Shown here: in pieces, positions 1 to 9,279 of the stretch | Numbering within the stretch: position 1 is the stretch's first letter | How the letters are laid out: each line of letters begins with the position of its first letter | Assembly: GCF_006337105.1 (NCBI RefSeq) | Contig: NZ_CP040871.1 | Location: 2,622,501-2,686,500 of the forward strand | DNA: 64,000 nucleotides | DNA from: Thermomonas aquatica | GTDB lineage: Bacteria; Pseudomonadota; Gammaproteobacteria; Xanthomonadales; Xanthomonadaceae | Reading direction: 5' to 3' | Notes under the pieces: model-generated | What the model saw: the letters and a program-made list of their open reading frames with translations, nothing else | Told to the model about the DNA's origin: nothing | Database searches by the model: none | Program-made: the position numbers and the translations under genes

Positions 1-209
1 CGGGCGTGCTGTTCTCCGCCGGCCTGATCACCGGCGAGGCGCTGATGGGCATCGCCATCGCGATCCCGATCGTGGTCAGCGAACGCGCCGATGTGCTTGC
101 GCTGCCCGAGAAGTTCCACTTCGGCCAGGTCGTCGGCCTGGTGGTGCTGGCCATCGTCGGCTGGTTGATCTACCGCACCGGCGCCAAGGCCAACCCGAAC
201 GCCGCCTGA
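1..209 (+). CDS. OPT family oligopeptide transporter, C-terminal fragment
   Basis: This is the 3' end of a gene that begins before the window; the reading frame is open from base 3. The visible 68 residues hold a glycine-rich hydrophobic stretch (LFSAGLITGEALMGIAIAIP), a short loop, and a final membrane helix (VVGLVVLAIVGWLIYRTG) with a short polar tail. This pattern matches the end of OPT-family transporters, which import peptides or metal chelates across the inner membrane with protons. The substrate cannot be told from this fragment. The next gene on the same strand starts 60 bases later. Confidence 0.72.
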   Translation, partial: GVLFSAGLITGEALMGIAIAIPIVVSERADVLALPEKFHFGQVVGLVVLAIVGWLIYRTGAKANPNAA

Positions 210-269
210 TCCACCCGCGCCCGCGCATCGCCGCGGGCGCGTCATCTTCCCGCATCACGGACCCACGCC

Positions 270-2348
270 ATGAAACTTCGCCACGCCATCCTCCCGTTCG
301 CCCTCGCGTTGTCGCTGCCGGCCGTCGCCGATGCGGCGCGCGGCTTCACCGTGCAGGACATGGCCTACCTGGACCGCTACTCGTCGCCGACGCTGTCGCC
401 GGACGGGCGCGTGCTGGTGTTCGCCAAGCGCGTGGTGAACAAGGAGACCAACAAGTCCAGCACCTCGCTGTGGACGCGCAACCTGATGACGCGCGACATG
501 CGCCCGCCGCAGCAGCTGACGCCGGACGGCTGGAACGTGAACTCGCCGGCGTTCGCGGCGGATGGCAAGACCGTCTATTTCATGAGCGCGAAGTCGGGCT
601 CGATGCAGCTGTATGCGATGCCGATCGGCGGCGGCGAACCGAAGCGCCTGACCGACACCGCGATCGACGTCGACGGCTACAAGCTGTCGCCCGATGGCGG
701 CAGCGTCGCGCTGGCGCTGGCGGTGTTCCCGGACTGCAAGGCCGACCTCGGCTGCACCAGGAAGAAGCTGGACGAAGTCGAAGCGGCCAAGGCCAGCGGC
801 AAGGTGTTCGACCGCATGTTCATCCGCCACTGGGATGCGTGGAACGACGGTCGCCTCAATCGCGTGTTCGCGGCGAAGCTCGGCGGCGACGGCATGATCA
901 CGTCGGCGACGCTGCTCAGCGGCGATATCCATGGCGATATCCCGTCCAAGCCGTTCGGCGACCTGGGCGATTTCGCGTGGTCGCCCGATGGCAAGCAGGT
1001 GGCGATGAGCGTGCGCCAGGCCAATCGCGAAGAGCCGTGGAGCACCAACTTCGACATCTGGCTGGTCAATGCGGACGGCAGCGGCGCGCGCAACCTCACC
1101 GCGAAGAACCCCGCCTGGGATGCCGGCCCGGTGTTCTCGCACGACGGCAAGACGCTCTACTACCGCGCGATGGCGCGCCCCGGCTTCGAAGCGGATCGCT
1201 TCGCGCTGATGGCGATGGACCTGGCCTCCGGCAAGTCGCATGAAATCGCCTCGAAGTGGGATGCCTCCGCCGACGGCATCACCCTGTCCGCCGACGGCAA
1301 GTGGCTCTACACCACGGCGGGCGAGCTGGGCCGGCATCCGCTGTTCCGCGTGTCGCTGGCCAATGGCGAAGTGGAAAGCGTGGTCAAGGATGGCAGCGTG
1401 TCGTCGTTCGACCTTGCCGGTGCCACGCTCGCCATCGCGCGCAACTCGATGAAGAGTGGCGACGTGATTTCCACCACCAGCGCCGACGGCAAGGCGCCGC
1501 TGCGCGCGATCACCCCCAGCGCCGGCGAGATGCTGCCGGACGTGGCCTGGGGCGCGTACGAGCAGTTCAACTTCATCGGCTGGAACAACGAGACCGTGCA
1601 CGGCTACGTGGTCAAGCCGTGGAACTACCAGCCGGGCAAGAAGTACCCGGTCGCGTTCCTGATCCACGGCGGCCCGCAGGGCAGCTTCGGCGATGGCTGG
1701 AGCTATCGCTGGAACCCGCAGACCTACGCGGGCCAGGGCTATGCGGTGGTGATGATCGATTTCCACGGCAGCACCGGCTACGGCCAGAAGTTCACCGACG
1801 CGATCAGCGGCCACTGGGGCGACCGCCCGCTGGAAGACCTGCAGAAGGGCTGGGCCGCGGCGCAGCAGAAGTACGCCTTCCTCGACGGCGGCAAGGCCTG
1901 CGCGCTGGGCGCCAGCTACGGCGGCTTCATGGTCAACTGGATCGAGGGCAACTGGTACGACAAGGACGGCAAGTCGCCGTGGAAGTGCCTGGTCAGCCAT
2001 GACGGCGTGTTCGAGAACCAGGCGATGGGCTACGCCACCGAGGAACTGTGGTTCAGCGAGTGGGAGAACGGCGGCACGCCGTACGACAATCCGCAGGGCT
2101 ACCAGAAGTTCAACCCGGCCAACCACGTCAAGGATTTCAAGGTGCCGATGCTGGTGATCCACGGCCAGCAGGATTTCCGCATCCCGGTGGAGCAGGGCAT
2201 CGCGCTGTTCAGCGCGCTGCAGCGCAAGGGCGTGGAGTCGAAGTTCCTGTACTTCCCGGACGAGAACCACTGGGTGCTGAAGCCGCAGAACAGCGTGCAA
2301 TGGCATGACACGGTGAACGGCTGGCTGAAGCAGCACATCGGGCAGTGA
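270..2348 (+). CDS. Secreted S9 family prolyl oligopeptidase-type peptidase
   Basis: A 692-residue serine peptidase of the prolyl oligopeptidase/dipeptidyl aminopeptidase group. A signal peptide (about residues 1-22, ending AVADA) suggests a periplasmic place. Residues about 25-430 form WD40-like/TolB-type propeller repeats with recurrent LSPDG, WSPDG and LSADG motifs. The C-terminal alpha/beta hydrolase carries the nucleophile in GASYGGFM (Ser549), then Asp635 in GQQDFRIP and His667 in DENHW, a complete triad in family order. Such enzymes trim short peptides, which fits peptide-using Lysobacteraceae and the OPT transporter just upstream. Length is normal for the family. The ATG at 270 gives a clean signal peptide. 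Confidence 0.9.
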   Translation: MKLRHAILPFALALSLPAVADAARGFTVQDMAYLDRYSSPTLSPDGRVLVFAKRVVNKETNKSSTSLWTRNLMTRDMRPPQQLTPDGWNVNSPAFAADGKTVYFMSAKSGSMQLYAMPIGGGEPKRLTDTAIDVDGYKLSPDGGSVALALAVFPDCKADLGCTRKKLDEVEAAKASGKVFDRMFIRHWDAWNDGRLNRVFAAKLGGDGMITSATLLSGDIHGDIPSKPFGDLGDFAWSPDGKQVAMSVRQANREEPWSTNFDIWLVNADGSGARNLTAKNPAWDAGPVFSHDGKTLYYRAMARPGFEADRFALMAMDLASGKSHEIASKWDASADGITLSADGKWLYTTAGELGRHPLFRVSLANGEVESVVKDGSVSSFDLAGATLAIARNSMKSGDVISTTSADGKAPLRAITPSAGEMLPDVAWGAYEQFNFIGWNNETVHGYVVKPWNYQPGKKYPVAFLIHGGPQGSFGDGWSYRWNPQTYAGQGYAVVMIDFHGSTGYGQKFTDAISGHWGDRPLEDLQKGWAAAQQKYAFLDGGKACALGASYGGFMVNWIEGNWYDKDGKSPWKCLVSHDGVFENQAMGYATEELWFSEWENGGTPYDNPQGYQKFNPANHVKDFKVPMLVIHGQQDFRIPVEQGIALFSALQRKGVESKFLYFPDENHWVLKPQNSVQWHDTVNGWLKQHIGQ

Positions 2349-2349
2349 C

Positions 2350-3603
2350 GTGGAGCCTGTCGCCCGCAGTGCGCTGATCGGCAACGACATCGTCATCCTC
2401 GGGCTCATCGCGGCCACCCTGGCCGCGGTGTTCTGGAGCGCCTCCTCGCCGCAACCGGCGTTGAAGAAGTTCTATTCCTTGGTGCCGCCGTTGCTGCTGT
2501 GCTACCTGATCCCCGGCCTGTACAACAGCTTCGGCCTGATCGACGGCGCCGACAGCAAGCTCTACAACCCGGTGGCCAGCCGCGTGCTGCTGCCGGCGGC
2601 GCTGGTGCTGCTGACCCTGACCATCGACCTCAAGGCGATCCTGAGGCTCGGGCCGAAGGTGGTGCTGATGTACTTCGGCGCGTCGCTCAGCGTGATGGCC
2701 GGCGGCGTGCTCGCCTTCCTGCTGTTCCGCGCCGTGCATCCGGAGACCGTCGCCGGCGACACCTGGGCGGGCATGGCCGCGCTGGCCGGCAGCTGGATCG
2801 GCGGCGGCGCCAACATGCTGGCGATGAAGGAAGTGTTCCAGGTCAACGCCACCACCTTCGGCCAGTTCGCGGTGGTGGATGTCGGCGTGGGCTACGTGTG
2901 GATGGCGGTGCTGATCTTCCTCGCCGCGCGCGCGCCGGCGATCGATGCGCGCAGCGGCGCGGACACCAGCGCGATCGAAGGACTGAAGGCGAAGCTGGCC
3001 GCGTTCAAGGCAGAACATTCGCGCATCGCCAGCCTGACCGACCTGATGCTGATCGTCGGCATCGCGTTCGGCGCGGTGGGGCTTGCGCACGCGCTGGCCG
3101 CGCCGCTGTCGGCGTGGTTCGGCGCGAACGTGACATGGGCGAAGACGGTCAGCCTGCACGAGCCCTTCGTCTGGGTGGTGATGCTGTCCACGCTGTTCGG
3201 GCTGGCGCTCAGCTTCACCCGCGCGCGCCGGCTGGAAGGCGCGGGCGCGTCCAACCTCGGCCAGTTGCTGCTGTATTTCCTGATCGCCTGCATCGGCATG
3301 CAGATGGACATCTTCGCGCTGCTCGACCGGCCGTGGCTGTTCCTGCTCGGCATCGTCTGGATCGCGATCCACATCGTGCTGCTGTGGCTGCTGGGCCGCG
3401 CGCTGCGGGTGCCGTTCTTCTATTTCGCGATCGGTTCGCAGAGCAACATCGGCGGGCCGGCCTCGGCGCCGGTGGTGGCATCCGCATTCCACCCGGCGCT
3501 GGCGCCGGTGGGCGCGCTGCTGGGCGCATTGGGCTATGCGACGGGTACCGGGCTTGCGTACCTGCTGGGGGTGATCCTGAAGTCGCTGGCCGGCGCCGGC
3601 TGA
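2350..3603 (+). CDS. DUF819 family integral membrane protein
   Basis: A 417-residue polytopic membrane protein with about ten hydrophobic segments, starting with GTG one base after the stop of the peptidase gene, so the two are probably co-transcribed. The sequence (LVPPLLLCYLIPGLYNS near residue 45, GSWIGGGANMLAMKEVF near 150, and SQSNIGGPASAPVVASAF near 365) matches the DUF819/YjcL family, whose substrate is not established. The glycine-rich repeated motifs GGGAN and NIGGPA sit in equivalent positions of the two halves, suggesting an inverted-repeat transporter fold. Whether it works with the neighbouring peptidase is only inference. Confidence 0.8.
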   Translation: MEPVARSALIGNDIVILGLIAATLAAVFWSASSPQPALKKFYSLVPPLLLCYLIPGLYNSFGLIDGADSKLYNPVASRVLLPAALVLLTLTIDLKAILRLGPKVVLMYFGASLSVMAGGVLAFLLFRAVHPETVAGDTWAGMAALAGSWIGGGANMLAMKEVFQVNATTFGQFAVVDVGVGYVWMAVLIFLAARAPAIDARSGADTSAIEGLKAKLAAFKAEHSRIASLTDLMLIVGIAFGAVGLAHALAAPLSAWFGANVTWAKTVSLHEPFVWVVMLSTLFGLALSFTRARRLEGAGASNLGQLLLYFLIACIGMQMDIFALLDRPWLFLLGIVWIAIHIVLLWLLGRALRVPFFYFAIGSQSNIGGPASAPVVASAFHPALAPVGALLGALGYATGTGLAYLLGVILKSLAGAG

Positions 3604-3647
3604 GCGCTACGTTGTGTCCCGATGAAGCGCGCCGATCGGAGCCAGCG

Positions 3648-3839
3648 ATGTTCGAGTCACGTGAGCCGAAGCAGCGCATGCCGCCCATGCCGCGCATTGG
3701 GCCGGAACGACGCACTGGCAACGTGCGCCGCAAGCGCGAGGACCGCAGGGAACTGATCCGCTTCGAGCCGGCCAAGCAGGAACGACGCAGCGGCCAGGAC
3801 CGGCGGCGCGCGAGCTGGGACGGGGCGTCTTCCCGCTAG
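3648..3839 (+). CDS. Small basic protein, unknown function
   Basis: A possible 63-residue gene starting ATG at 3648, 44 bases after the DUF819 gene. It is very rich in Arg, Lys and Glu, with repeated RR/DRR clusters (RRKREDRRELIRFEP, then ERRSGQDRRR). No membrane segment, signal or cysteine is visible. The ERRSGQDRR type of motif recalls the RxxxR linkers of PilZ-associated proteins, but no PilZ domain is present. Its stop overlaps the stop of corA on the other strand within the bases CTAG (3836-3839), so the two genes are exactly convergent. It could be a chance ORF in GC-rich DNA; the tidy fit between neighbours favours a real gene. Confidence 0.42.
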   Translation: MFESREPKQRMPPMPRIGPERRTGNVRRKREDRRELIRFEPAKQERRSGQDRRRASWDGASSR

Positions 3840-4831
3840 AGCCAGCGCACCTTGCGCAGGTAGCGGTACAGCAGCACGCAGCACAGGATCACCGCGCCGA
3901 TCAGGATCGCGTAGCTGTGGCGGCCGTGCAGCTCCGGCATGTGCTCGAAGTTCATGCCGTACCAGCTGGCGATCAAGGTCGGCGCCGCGAGCAGGCCGGC
4001 CCAGCCGGCCAGCTTCTTGACGATCTCGCCCTGCGCCACGGTGACCAGCGACAGGTTCACGCTCATCGCCGCGGTCACCATCTCGCGCAGGGTGTCGATG
4101 CTGTCGCCGACGCGCGCGACATGGTCGAGCACGTCGCGGAAATAGGGTTTCACCACGTCCGGGATGCCGATCGCGGGGGTGCGGATGAGCTGCGACAGGA
4201 TGTCGTGCATCGGCGCCACCGCCATCCGCATCTGGGTCAGTTCCTTGCGCAGCTCGTACAGGCGCTGGATGGTGCCGCGCTTGTAGGCTTCGGCGAACAC
4301 GTCCTGCTCCAGCGCGTCCAGTTCCTCCTCGAAATCGGACACGATCGGCTGGTAGTTGTCGACGATGAAGTCGAGCACGGCATGCAGGGCCACGCTCGGG
4401 CCGCGCGCCAATGCCTCCGGCTCGCGTTCCAGGCGCTGCCGCACGGGCGCGTAGCTCAGCGATGCGCCGTGGCGCACGCTGACCAGGAAGCGCGGGCCGA
4501 TGAAGATCTGGGTTTCGCCGAAGCGCACGTGATCGTCCACGGTCTGCGCGGTATGCACGGCGATGAACAGGCTGCTGCCGTAGGCTTCGATCTTCGGCCG
4601 CTGGTGCGCGCTCTGGGCGTCCTCGACGGCCAGGTCGTGCAGGCCGAATTCCTCCTGCAGCTTGTCGAGCAGGGCGGCTTCCGGCTCGTACAGGCCGACC
4701 CAGACGAAACTGCCGTCGTCCACCGCCAGCACGTCGCTGATCGCATCGAGGTCGATGTCGCGGCGTTGTCCGTTGCGGTCGTAGGCCGCGCAGTTCACTA
4801 CGCAGGCGGGCATCGCGGTGGCGGTCTTCAT
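3836..4831 (-). CDS. corA: CorA family magnesium/cobalt transporter
   Basis: A 331-residue channel for Mg2+ (also Co2+ or Ni2+) in the inner membrane. The long N-terminal cytoplasmic domain has the usual features (WVGLYEP, FGLHDLAVEDA near residues 62-72). Two C-terminal helices follow, the first ending in the diagnostic YGMNFEHMPEL, with the GMN selectivity motif at residues 292-294, the second followed by a basic tail. The open frame extends upstream to 4903, but the ATG at 4831 is chosen because it lies just after the stop of the DUF4105 gene (4863) and gives the normal family length. It probably shares a transcript with the DUF4105 and corC genes upstream. Confidence 0.92.
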   Translation of the reverse strand: MKTATAMPACVVNCAAYDRNGQRRDIDLDAISDVLAVDDGSFVWVGLYEPEAALLDKLQEEFGLHDLAVEDAQSAHQRPKIEAYGSSLFIAVHTAQTVDDHVRFGETQIFIGPRFLVSVRHGASLSYAPVRQRLEREPEALARGPSVALHAVLDFIVDNYQPIVSDFEEELDALEQDVFAEAYKRGTIQRLYELRKELTQMRMAVAPMHDILSQLIRTPAIGIPDVVKPYFRDVLDHVARVGDSIDTLREMVTAAMSVNLSLVTVAQGEIVKKLAGWAGLLAAPTLIASWYGMNFEHMPELHGRHSYAILIGAVILCCVLLYRYLRKVRWL

Positions 4832-4862
4832 CGCGGCATCCTGCATCGGCGCGGCATCGCCA

Positions 4863-6053
4863 TCAAGCCTTGCGCCCGGCCCAGGCCCACGCCAGCGCCG
4901 CATGGATCGGCAGCAGCAATGCGAGCCAGTTGCCGTTGCGCTGCGCTTGCACCTGCAGCCACAGCGGCAGCAATGCCGAGGCCGCGATCGCCGCCACCAC
5001 CAGCAGCGAGGCGCGGAAGCGCGCGGACGGATCGCGCCCGCGCAGCAGGGCCCAGGCGCCGGGCAAGAGCAGCAGGCACAACGGGTCGAGCAACAGCAGG
5101 TTGCGGTTGGCCCACAGTGCGCGGTGTTCGGTGAAGCCCCAGGCGAACGCGAGCACCAGGCCGAGGATGCCGCATGCCAGCCAGAAGCCGAAGGCGAACG
5201 CCGCGGTCGCGCGCGGCGCGCGCCGCGCCGATGCCAGCAGCGAAGCGGCGAGCGCGAGCCCGGCCAGCAGCCATGGCCACAGCCGGCGTGGTTGTTCGCC
5301 GGGTTCCGCGGCCTGTCGTTGCGGCAGCAAGCGCTGTTCGGCGACGACCAGCGGCCGGCCGTCGGCGAGCTTCAGTTCGCGCAGGTCGTCGGCCAGCCGG
5401 CGCGGCAGGAAACCCTGTTCCCAGCGCGACAGCGGACGATCGCCGTACGGCCCCAGCGCGAGGTCGAAGCCGAGCCACATCCACGGCGCCGGCGATGCCA
5501 GCCGCAGCGATTCGCTGCGATAGCTGTCGCCGACCGAACGGCCGCTCAATTGCGCCCGCAACGCGCCGCCCAGTGCGCGGTCCAGCGCATCGCGCACGCG
5601 GGTGGCGCAGTTGTCGGTGTAGTAGTCGTAGCGATAGCGCGCGTTCTCGGGTTTCGCGTTCTCGGCCAGCTCGCCTGCGAGCTGGCGCGCCTGCGCCGGG
5701 TCGAGGGCGAGCCATTGCAGGGTCGCGCCGCGCCCGACGTCGCGGTAGTACTGCATGTCCTGTTCCAGCGGCAATGCGACCAGCATGTACTGCATCTCGC
5801 CGCGCACGAAGCGGCCGATGAAGCCGTCCTCGGCCATGTCGAAGAAGCCGAAGTTGTAGGAGACCGGTTCGCCGCGCGCGGGGTCGTCGACCACGATGGC
5901 GTCGTGGCCGAAGCGTTCCCAGAAGATCTCGCCCGGGCCCATCGTGACCACGCCGATCCGGACCTCCGCCGGCGCGGGCTGCGCATGCGCGAAACCCGCG
6001 GCGAGCGCTAGCAGGAACGCGATGGCGAGCCGCAGCGCGTCAGTGGTCCGCAT
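4863..6053 (-). CDS. DUF4105 domain membrane protein
   Basis: A 396-residue protein with a signal peptide (residues 1-24, ending GFAHA), a periplasmic DUF4105 domain at about residues 30-170, and about five hydrophobic helices in the C-terminal third. The domain shows the family's cysteine-peptidase-like layout: GEIFWERFGHDAI near the start, and YDYYTDNCATRVRDAL near residue 150, where Asn-Cys-Ala-Thr resembles an NlpC/P60-like nucleophile region. Activity has not been shown for the family. The start overlaps the 3' end of corC by 14 bases, so translation is probably coupled. Confidence 0.8.
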   Translation of the reverse strand: MRTTDALRLAIAFLLALAAGFAHAQPAPAEVRIGVVTMGPGEIFWERFGHDAIVVDDPARGEPVSYNFGFFDMAEDGFIGRFVRGEMQYMLVALPLEQDMQYYRDVGRGATLQWLALDPAQARQLAGELAENAKPENARYRYDYYTDNCATRVRDALDRALGGALRAQLSGRSVGDSYRSESLRLASPAPWMWLGFDLALGPYGDRPLSRWEQGFLPRRLADDLRELKLADGRPLVVAEQRLLPQRQAAEPGEQPRRLWPWLLAGLALAASLLASARRAPRATAAFAFGFWLACGILGLVLAFAWGFTEHRALWANRNLLLLDPLCLLLLPGAWALLRGRDPSARFRASLLVVAAIAASALLPLWLQVQAQRNGNWLALLLPIHAALAWAWAGRKA

Positions 6054-6909
6054 GCACGCCCACGTGCAGCGCCAGCAGGCGGCGGGCGTCGGCGCGGGCG
6101 ACGCGGAACACGAAGCGGCCCAGCGCGAGCTCCTCGCCGGCTTCCGGCAGGTGGCCGATCGCGGCGGTGACCAGGCCGCCGATGGTGTCGTATTCGTCGT
6201 CGTCGAAGTCGGCGCCGAAGCGCTGGTTGAAGTCGGAGATCGGGGTCAGCGCATCGACCGCGAACTGGCCGTCGGCCTGGGCCGCGATCAGCTTCGATTC
6301 GTCCTCGGCCTCGTCGTGCTCGTCGTCGATGTCGCCGACGATCTGTTCCAGCACGTCCTCGATGGTGACCAGCCCGGCGACGCCGCCGTATTCGTCGATC
6401 ACGATCGCCATGTGGTTGCGCGACTGGCGGAACTCGCGCAGCAGCACGTTGAGCTTCTTCGATTCCGGGATCAGCACCGCGGGCCGCAGCAATTCGTGGA
6501 TCGTGCCGGGGCCGTTGTCGGCGACCACGCCGCGCAGCAGGTCCTTGGCCAGCAGGATGCCGAGGATCTCGTCCTTGTCCTCGCCGTGCACCGGGAAGCG
6601 CGAATGCCCGGATTCGACCACGTCCTTCATCAGGTCGAGGAACTTCGCGTCCGCGGGCAGCGCCACCATCTGCGCGCGCGGCACCATCACGTCGCCCACG
6701 GTCATGTCGGACACCGCGATCGCGCCTTCCATCATGCGCAGGGTGTCGGGGCCGATCAGGCCGTCGGCCTGCACGTCGCGCAACAGCTCGATCAGGTCTT
6801 CGCGGCTGGTCGGTTCGCCGGAAAGGGCGGCGCTGATGCGGTCCAGCCAGGAGCGGCGCGGCTTCTCGGACGCTTCGGGCGCGTCGTGACGACTGTCGTC
6901 CTCGGACAT
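6040..6909 (-). CDS. corC: CorC/HlyC family CBS-domain protein
   Basis: A 289-residue cytoplasmic protein (YbeX/CorC type). Two CBS domains are visible: one around residues 60-120 (MTVGDVMVPRAQMVAL, SRFPV), another around 125-190 (RNHMAIVIDEYGGVAGLVT), followed by an acidic linker (DDEHDEAEDES) and the C-terminal CorC_HlyC transporter-associated domain (DFNQRFG, YDTIGGLV). Family members are tied to Mg2+ efflux, to membrane stress, and with YbeY to ribosome maintenance. The start is the ATG at 6909. In many proteobacteria this gene directly follows ybeY; here a plus-strand TPR gene lies between them. Confidence 0.9.
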   Translation of the reverse strand: MSEDDSRHDAPEASEKPRRSWLDRISAALSGEPTSREDLIELLRDVQADGLIGPDTLRMMEGAIAVSDMTVGDVMVPRAQMVALPADAKFLDLMKDVVESGHSRFPVHGEDKDEILGILLAKDLLRGVVADNGPGTIHELLRPAVLIPESKKLNVLLREFRQSRNHMAIVIDEYGGVAGLVTIEDVLEQIVGDIDDEHDEAEDESKLIAAQADGQFAVDALTPISDFNQRFGADFDDDEYDTIGGLVTAAIGHLPEAGEELALGRFVFRVARADARRLLALHVGVHADH

Positions 6910-7104
6910 GGTCTTGCGGGTGCCTGTGGGGCGAACGGAAGCGAAGTCTAGCGAAGTCGCGTGGCGGAGCGGTGAACCCGGCGGCATAGGCCGCCTGTCG
7001 GGTTGCACGGGTGCCGGCCATTGCCGACACTGCGGCGGCAGGCCGGGCGAACGCGGCCTGCATGGGGGCGCCACTGGTTCGGGAACATCCTTGGGAAACG
7101 CCGG

Positions 7105-8781
7105 ATGACGAATGACGACGAGGGCTTGCTGCTCAAGCCGGAACCGCGCAAGCCCGGCAAGTACGTGGCCATGGGGATGGCCGTGCTGGCCTTGTTGGCG
7201 GTGGGTTACTTCAGCTGGGGCAAGTTCATGCGCCCGGCGCCGCGGGATGCGGCGGGCATGCCGGCGCAGGAGGCCGCGGCGGACGCGGTGCAGGCCCCGT
7301 CGGTCACCATCGCGGTCCTGCCCTTGGCCCGCGCGGGCGAAGCGGCCGCGCAGCCCGCCGATCCCGCTTCCGCGGAATTCCTGATCGGCGCGCTGAAGGG
7401 CGGCGACGCCGACGCCGATGCCGATTACTTCAACGATGGCCTGTCTGCGTACTTCGCCGGCGAGCTTTCGCAGTACTCCGGGGTCCAGGTGATCACCCCG
7501 GCATCCTCCTTCCAGTTGCGCGACAACGGCGAACTGGTTCGCGCCATCGGCCGCAAGCTCGGCGCCAGCCACCTGCTGCAAGGCACTGCGCAGCGTTCGG
7601 GCGACGGCTTGCGCATGGACATCGCCCTGGTGCGGGTCGAGGATGGCGCCACGCTGTGGTTCGAGCACTACCAGCGTCCCTACAAGGACCTGTTCAAGCT
7701 GCAGGACGAGGTGGTCGCCGCGCTGGGCGTCGCCTTGAAGGCCAAGCGGCTGCCGGCGCCGCAGGGCGCGCAGGAAGAACGCCCGCGCAGCGGCGACCTG
7801 CAGGCCTACGACGCCTTGCTGCGCGGCGAATCCAGCCAGCTGCGCGGCGATGGCGAAGGCCTGCGCCAGGCGATGGCCGCGTACGAGCGCGCGACCGCGC
7901 TGGATCCCGGCTACGCCGAGGCGCATGCGCGGCTCGCGTTGGCGCGGATCCAGCTGGCCACGCGGTTCCCGTCCGAGGCCGGCGACCTGCGCGAACACGG
8001 CGAGAAGGCGCGACGCGAGGCCGCCACCGCATTGCGGCTGGCGCCGGACAGCGCCGAAGCGCACAAGGCGAATGCGGCCTGGATGGGCGGCATCGCGCTC
8101 GACCAGGCCGGCGCGATGCACGAGACCCTGCGCGCGCTGGCGCTCAGCCCGCAGGATCCGGAGCTGCTGCACACGCTGGCGATCCAGCAAACGGCGTTCG
8201 GGCAACTGCAGCAGGCGGCCGGCAACCTGCGGCGCGTGCTCGTCCTCGATCCGTTGTCGGCGACCGCGCAATACCACCTGGGCGGCGTCTATCTTGGCCT
8301 GAACGATTATCCGCAGGCGGAGCATGCCCTCGCCGAGGCCCTGGCGCTGCGTCCCGACCTGTCGGTGGTGCGCGCCTTCCAGGCGATCGCGGTGTTCCAG
8401 CAGAACCGCGTCGACGAGGCGGTGCGCATCGCCGAAGCCGAACCGGATCCGTTGTGGAAGACCTACGCGCTGGCCATGGTGTACTGGGCCAAGGGCGATC
8501 GCGCGCGCTCGGATGCGGAATTGCAGTCGCTGATCAAGGACAAGGCCGGCAGCGCGGCGACCCAGATCGCCGACATCTACGCCCAGCGCGACGACGAAGC
8601 CTCGATGTTCCATTGGCTGGACGTGGCCAGGGACAGCGGCGACCCGGGCATCGTCGAAATCCGCTACCTGCCCTTCGTGTCGCGCTATGCGGCGGACCCA
8701 CGCTTCATCGCCCTGGCGAAGGAACTCGACCTGGTGCCGGAAGCGCCTGCCGCGGACAAGGCGGGCGAACCGCGCGGCTGA
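7105..8781 (+). CDS. Membrane-anchored TolB/FlgO-like and TPR repeat protein
   Basis: A 558-residue protein with a short cytoplasmic N-terminus, one membrane helix (about residues 17-36), a TolB/FlgO-like domain at about 70-205 (TIAVLPLA, DYFNDGLSAYFAGEL, LGASHLLQGTAQRSG, LWFEHY), and TPR repeats from about 225 to 530 (AMAAYERATALDPGYAEAHARLAL is typical). The architecture resembles the C-terminal parts of adenylate-cyclase-like or CadC-like TPR regulators, but no cyclase or winged-helix output domain is present, so a scaffold role is more likely. The ATG at 7105 is preferred over an open frame back to 7003. It lies alone on the plus strand between corC and ybeY. Confidence 0.78.
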   Translation: MTNDDEGLLLKPEPRKPGKYVAMGMAVLALLAVGYFSWGKFMRPAPRDAAGMPAQEAAADAVQAPSVTIAVLPLARAGEAAAQPADPASAEFLIGALKGGDADADADYFNDGLSAYFAGELSQYSGVQVITPASSFQLRDNGELVRAIGRKLGASHLLQGTAQRSGDGLRMDIALVRVEDGATLWFEHYQRPYKDLFKLQDEVVAALGVALKAKRLPAPQGAQEERPRSGDLQAYDALLRGESSQLRGDGEGLRQAMAAYERATALDPGYAEAHARLALARIQLATRFPSEAGDLREHGEKARREAATALRLAPDSAEAHKANAAWMGGIALDQAGAMHETLRALALSPQDPELLHTLAIQQTAFGQLQQAAGNLRRVLVLDPLSATAQYHLGGVYLGLNDYPQAEHALAEALALRPDLSVVRAFQAIAVFQQNRVDEAVRIAEAEPDPLWKTYALAMVYWAKGDRARSDAELQSLIKDKAGSAATQIADIYAQRDDEASMFHWLDVARDSGDPGIVEIRYLPFVSRYAADPRFIALAKELDLVPEAPAADKAGEPRG

Positions 8782-8787
8782 CGGGAT

Positions 8788-9270
8788 TCAGCGCTCGATG
8801 TAGGGGTCGGGCAGTCCCAGCCCGGCCAGGATCTCGCGCTCGAGCTGTTCCATGCACTCGGCTTCGCGCGCGTCCTCGTGGTCCCAGCCCAGCAGGTGCA
8901 GGGTGCCGTGCACGGTCAGGTGCGCGTAATGCGCGGCCAGCGTCTTGCCCTGTTCCCTGGCCTCGCGTGCCACCACCGGCGCGCATAGCACCAGGTCGCC
9001 GAGCATCGGCAGCTTCACGCCCTTCGGCAGGCCTTCCGGCAATTCGGCCGGGAAGCTGAGCACGTTGGTGGCGTAATCCTTGCCGCGGTAGTGGTGGTTG
9101 AACGAGCGGCCTTCCTTGGCGCCGACGATGCGCACCGCGAGATCGGCCTCCCTGATGCGGCCGGCCAGCGCGGCTGCGATCCACTTGCGGAAACTCACGG
9201 CGGCGGGAATGCCCTTGCGCGGCACTGCGTAGCCGACGGCGACATCGAGGCGGATCGGGCCCTTGGTCAT
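8788..9270 (-). CDS. ybeY: Endoribonuclease YbeY
   Basis: A 160-residue zinc-dependent endoribonuclease needed for 3' maturation of 16S rRNA and for ribosome quality control. The catalytic motif [12 protein letters not shown] is intact, with zinc ligands His121, His125 and His131; the preceding conserved stretch ATNVLSFP is at residues 67-74. It starts 9 bases after the stop of phoH, as in the usual phoH-ybeY pair, so the two are co-transcribed. The convergent TPR gene ends only 6 bases beyond its stop. Confidence 0.95.
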   Translation of the reverse strand: MTKGPIRLDVAVGYAVPRKGIPAAVSFRKWIAAALAGRIREADLAVRIVGAKEGRSFNHHYRGKDYATNVLSFPAELPEGLPKGVKLPMLGDLVLCAPVVAREAREQGKTLAAHYAHLTVHGTLHLLGWDHEDAREAECMEQLEREILAGLGLPDPYIER

Positions 9271-9279
9271 GCGCGGATC

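Noticed and set aside
255..2417. A 720-codon open frame on the minus strand opposite the S9 peptidase gene
   Set aside because: High GC content keeps stop codons rare in the opposite frame. The translation is His/Arg/Ala-rich with no domain, whereas the plus-strand protein has a signal peptide and full catalytic triad.
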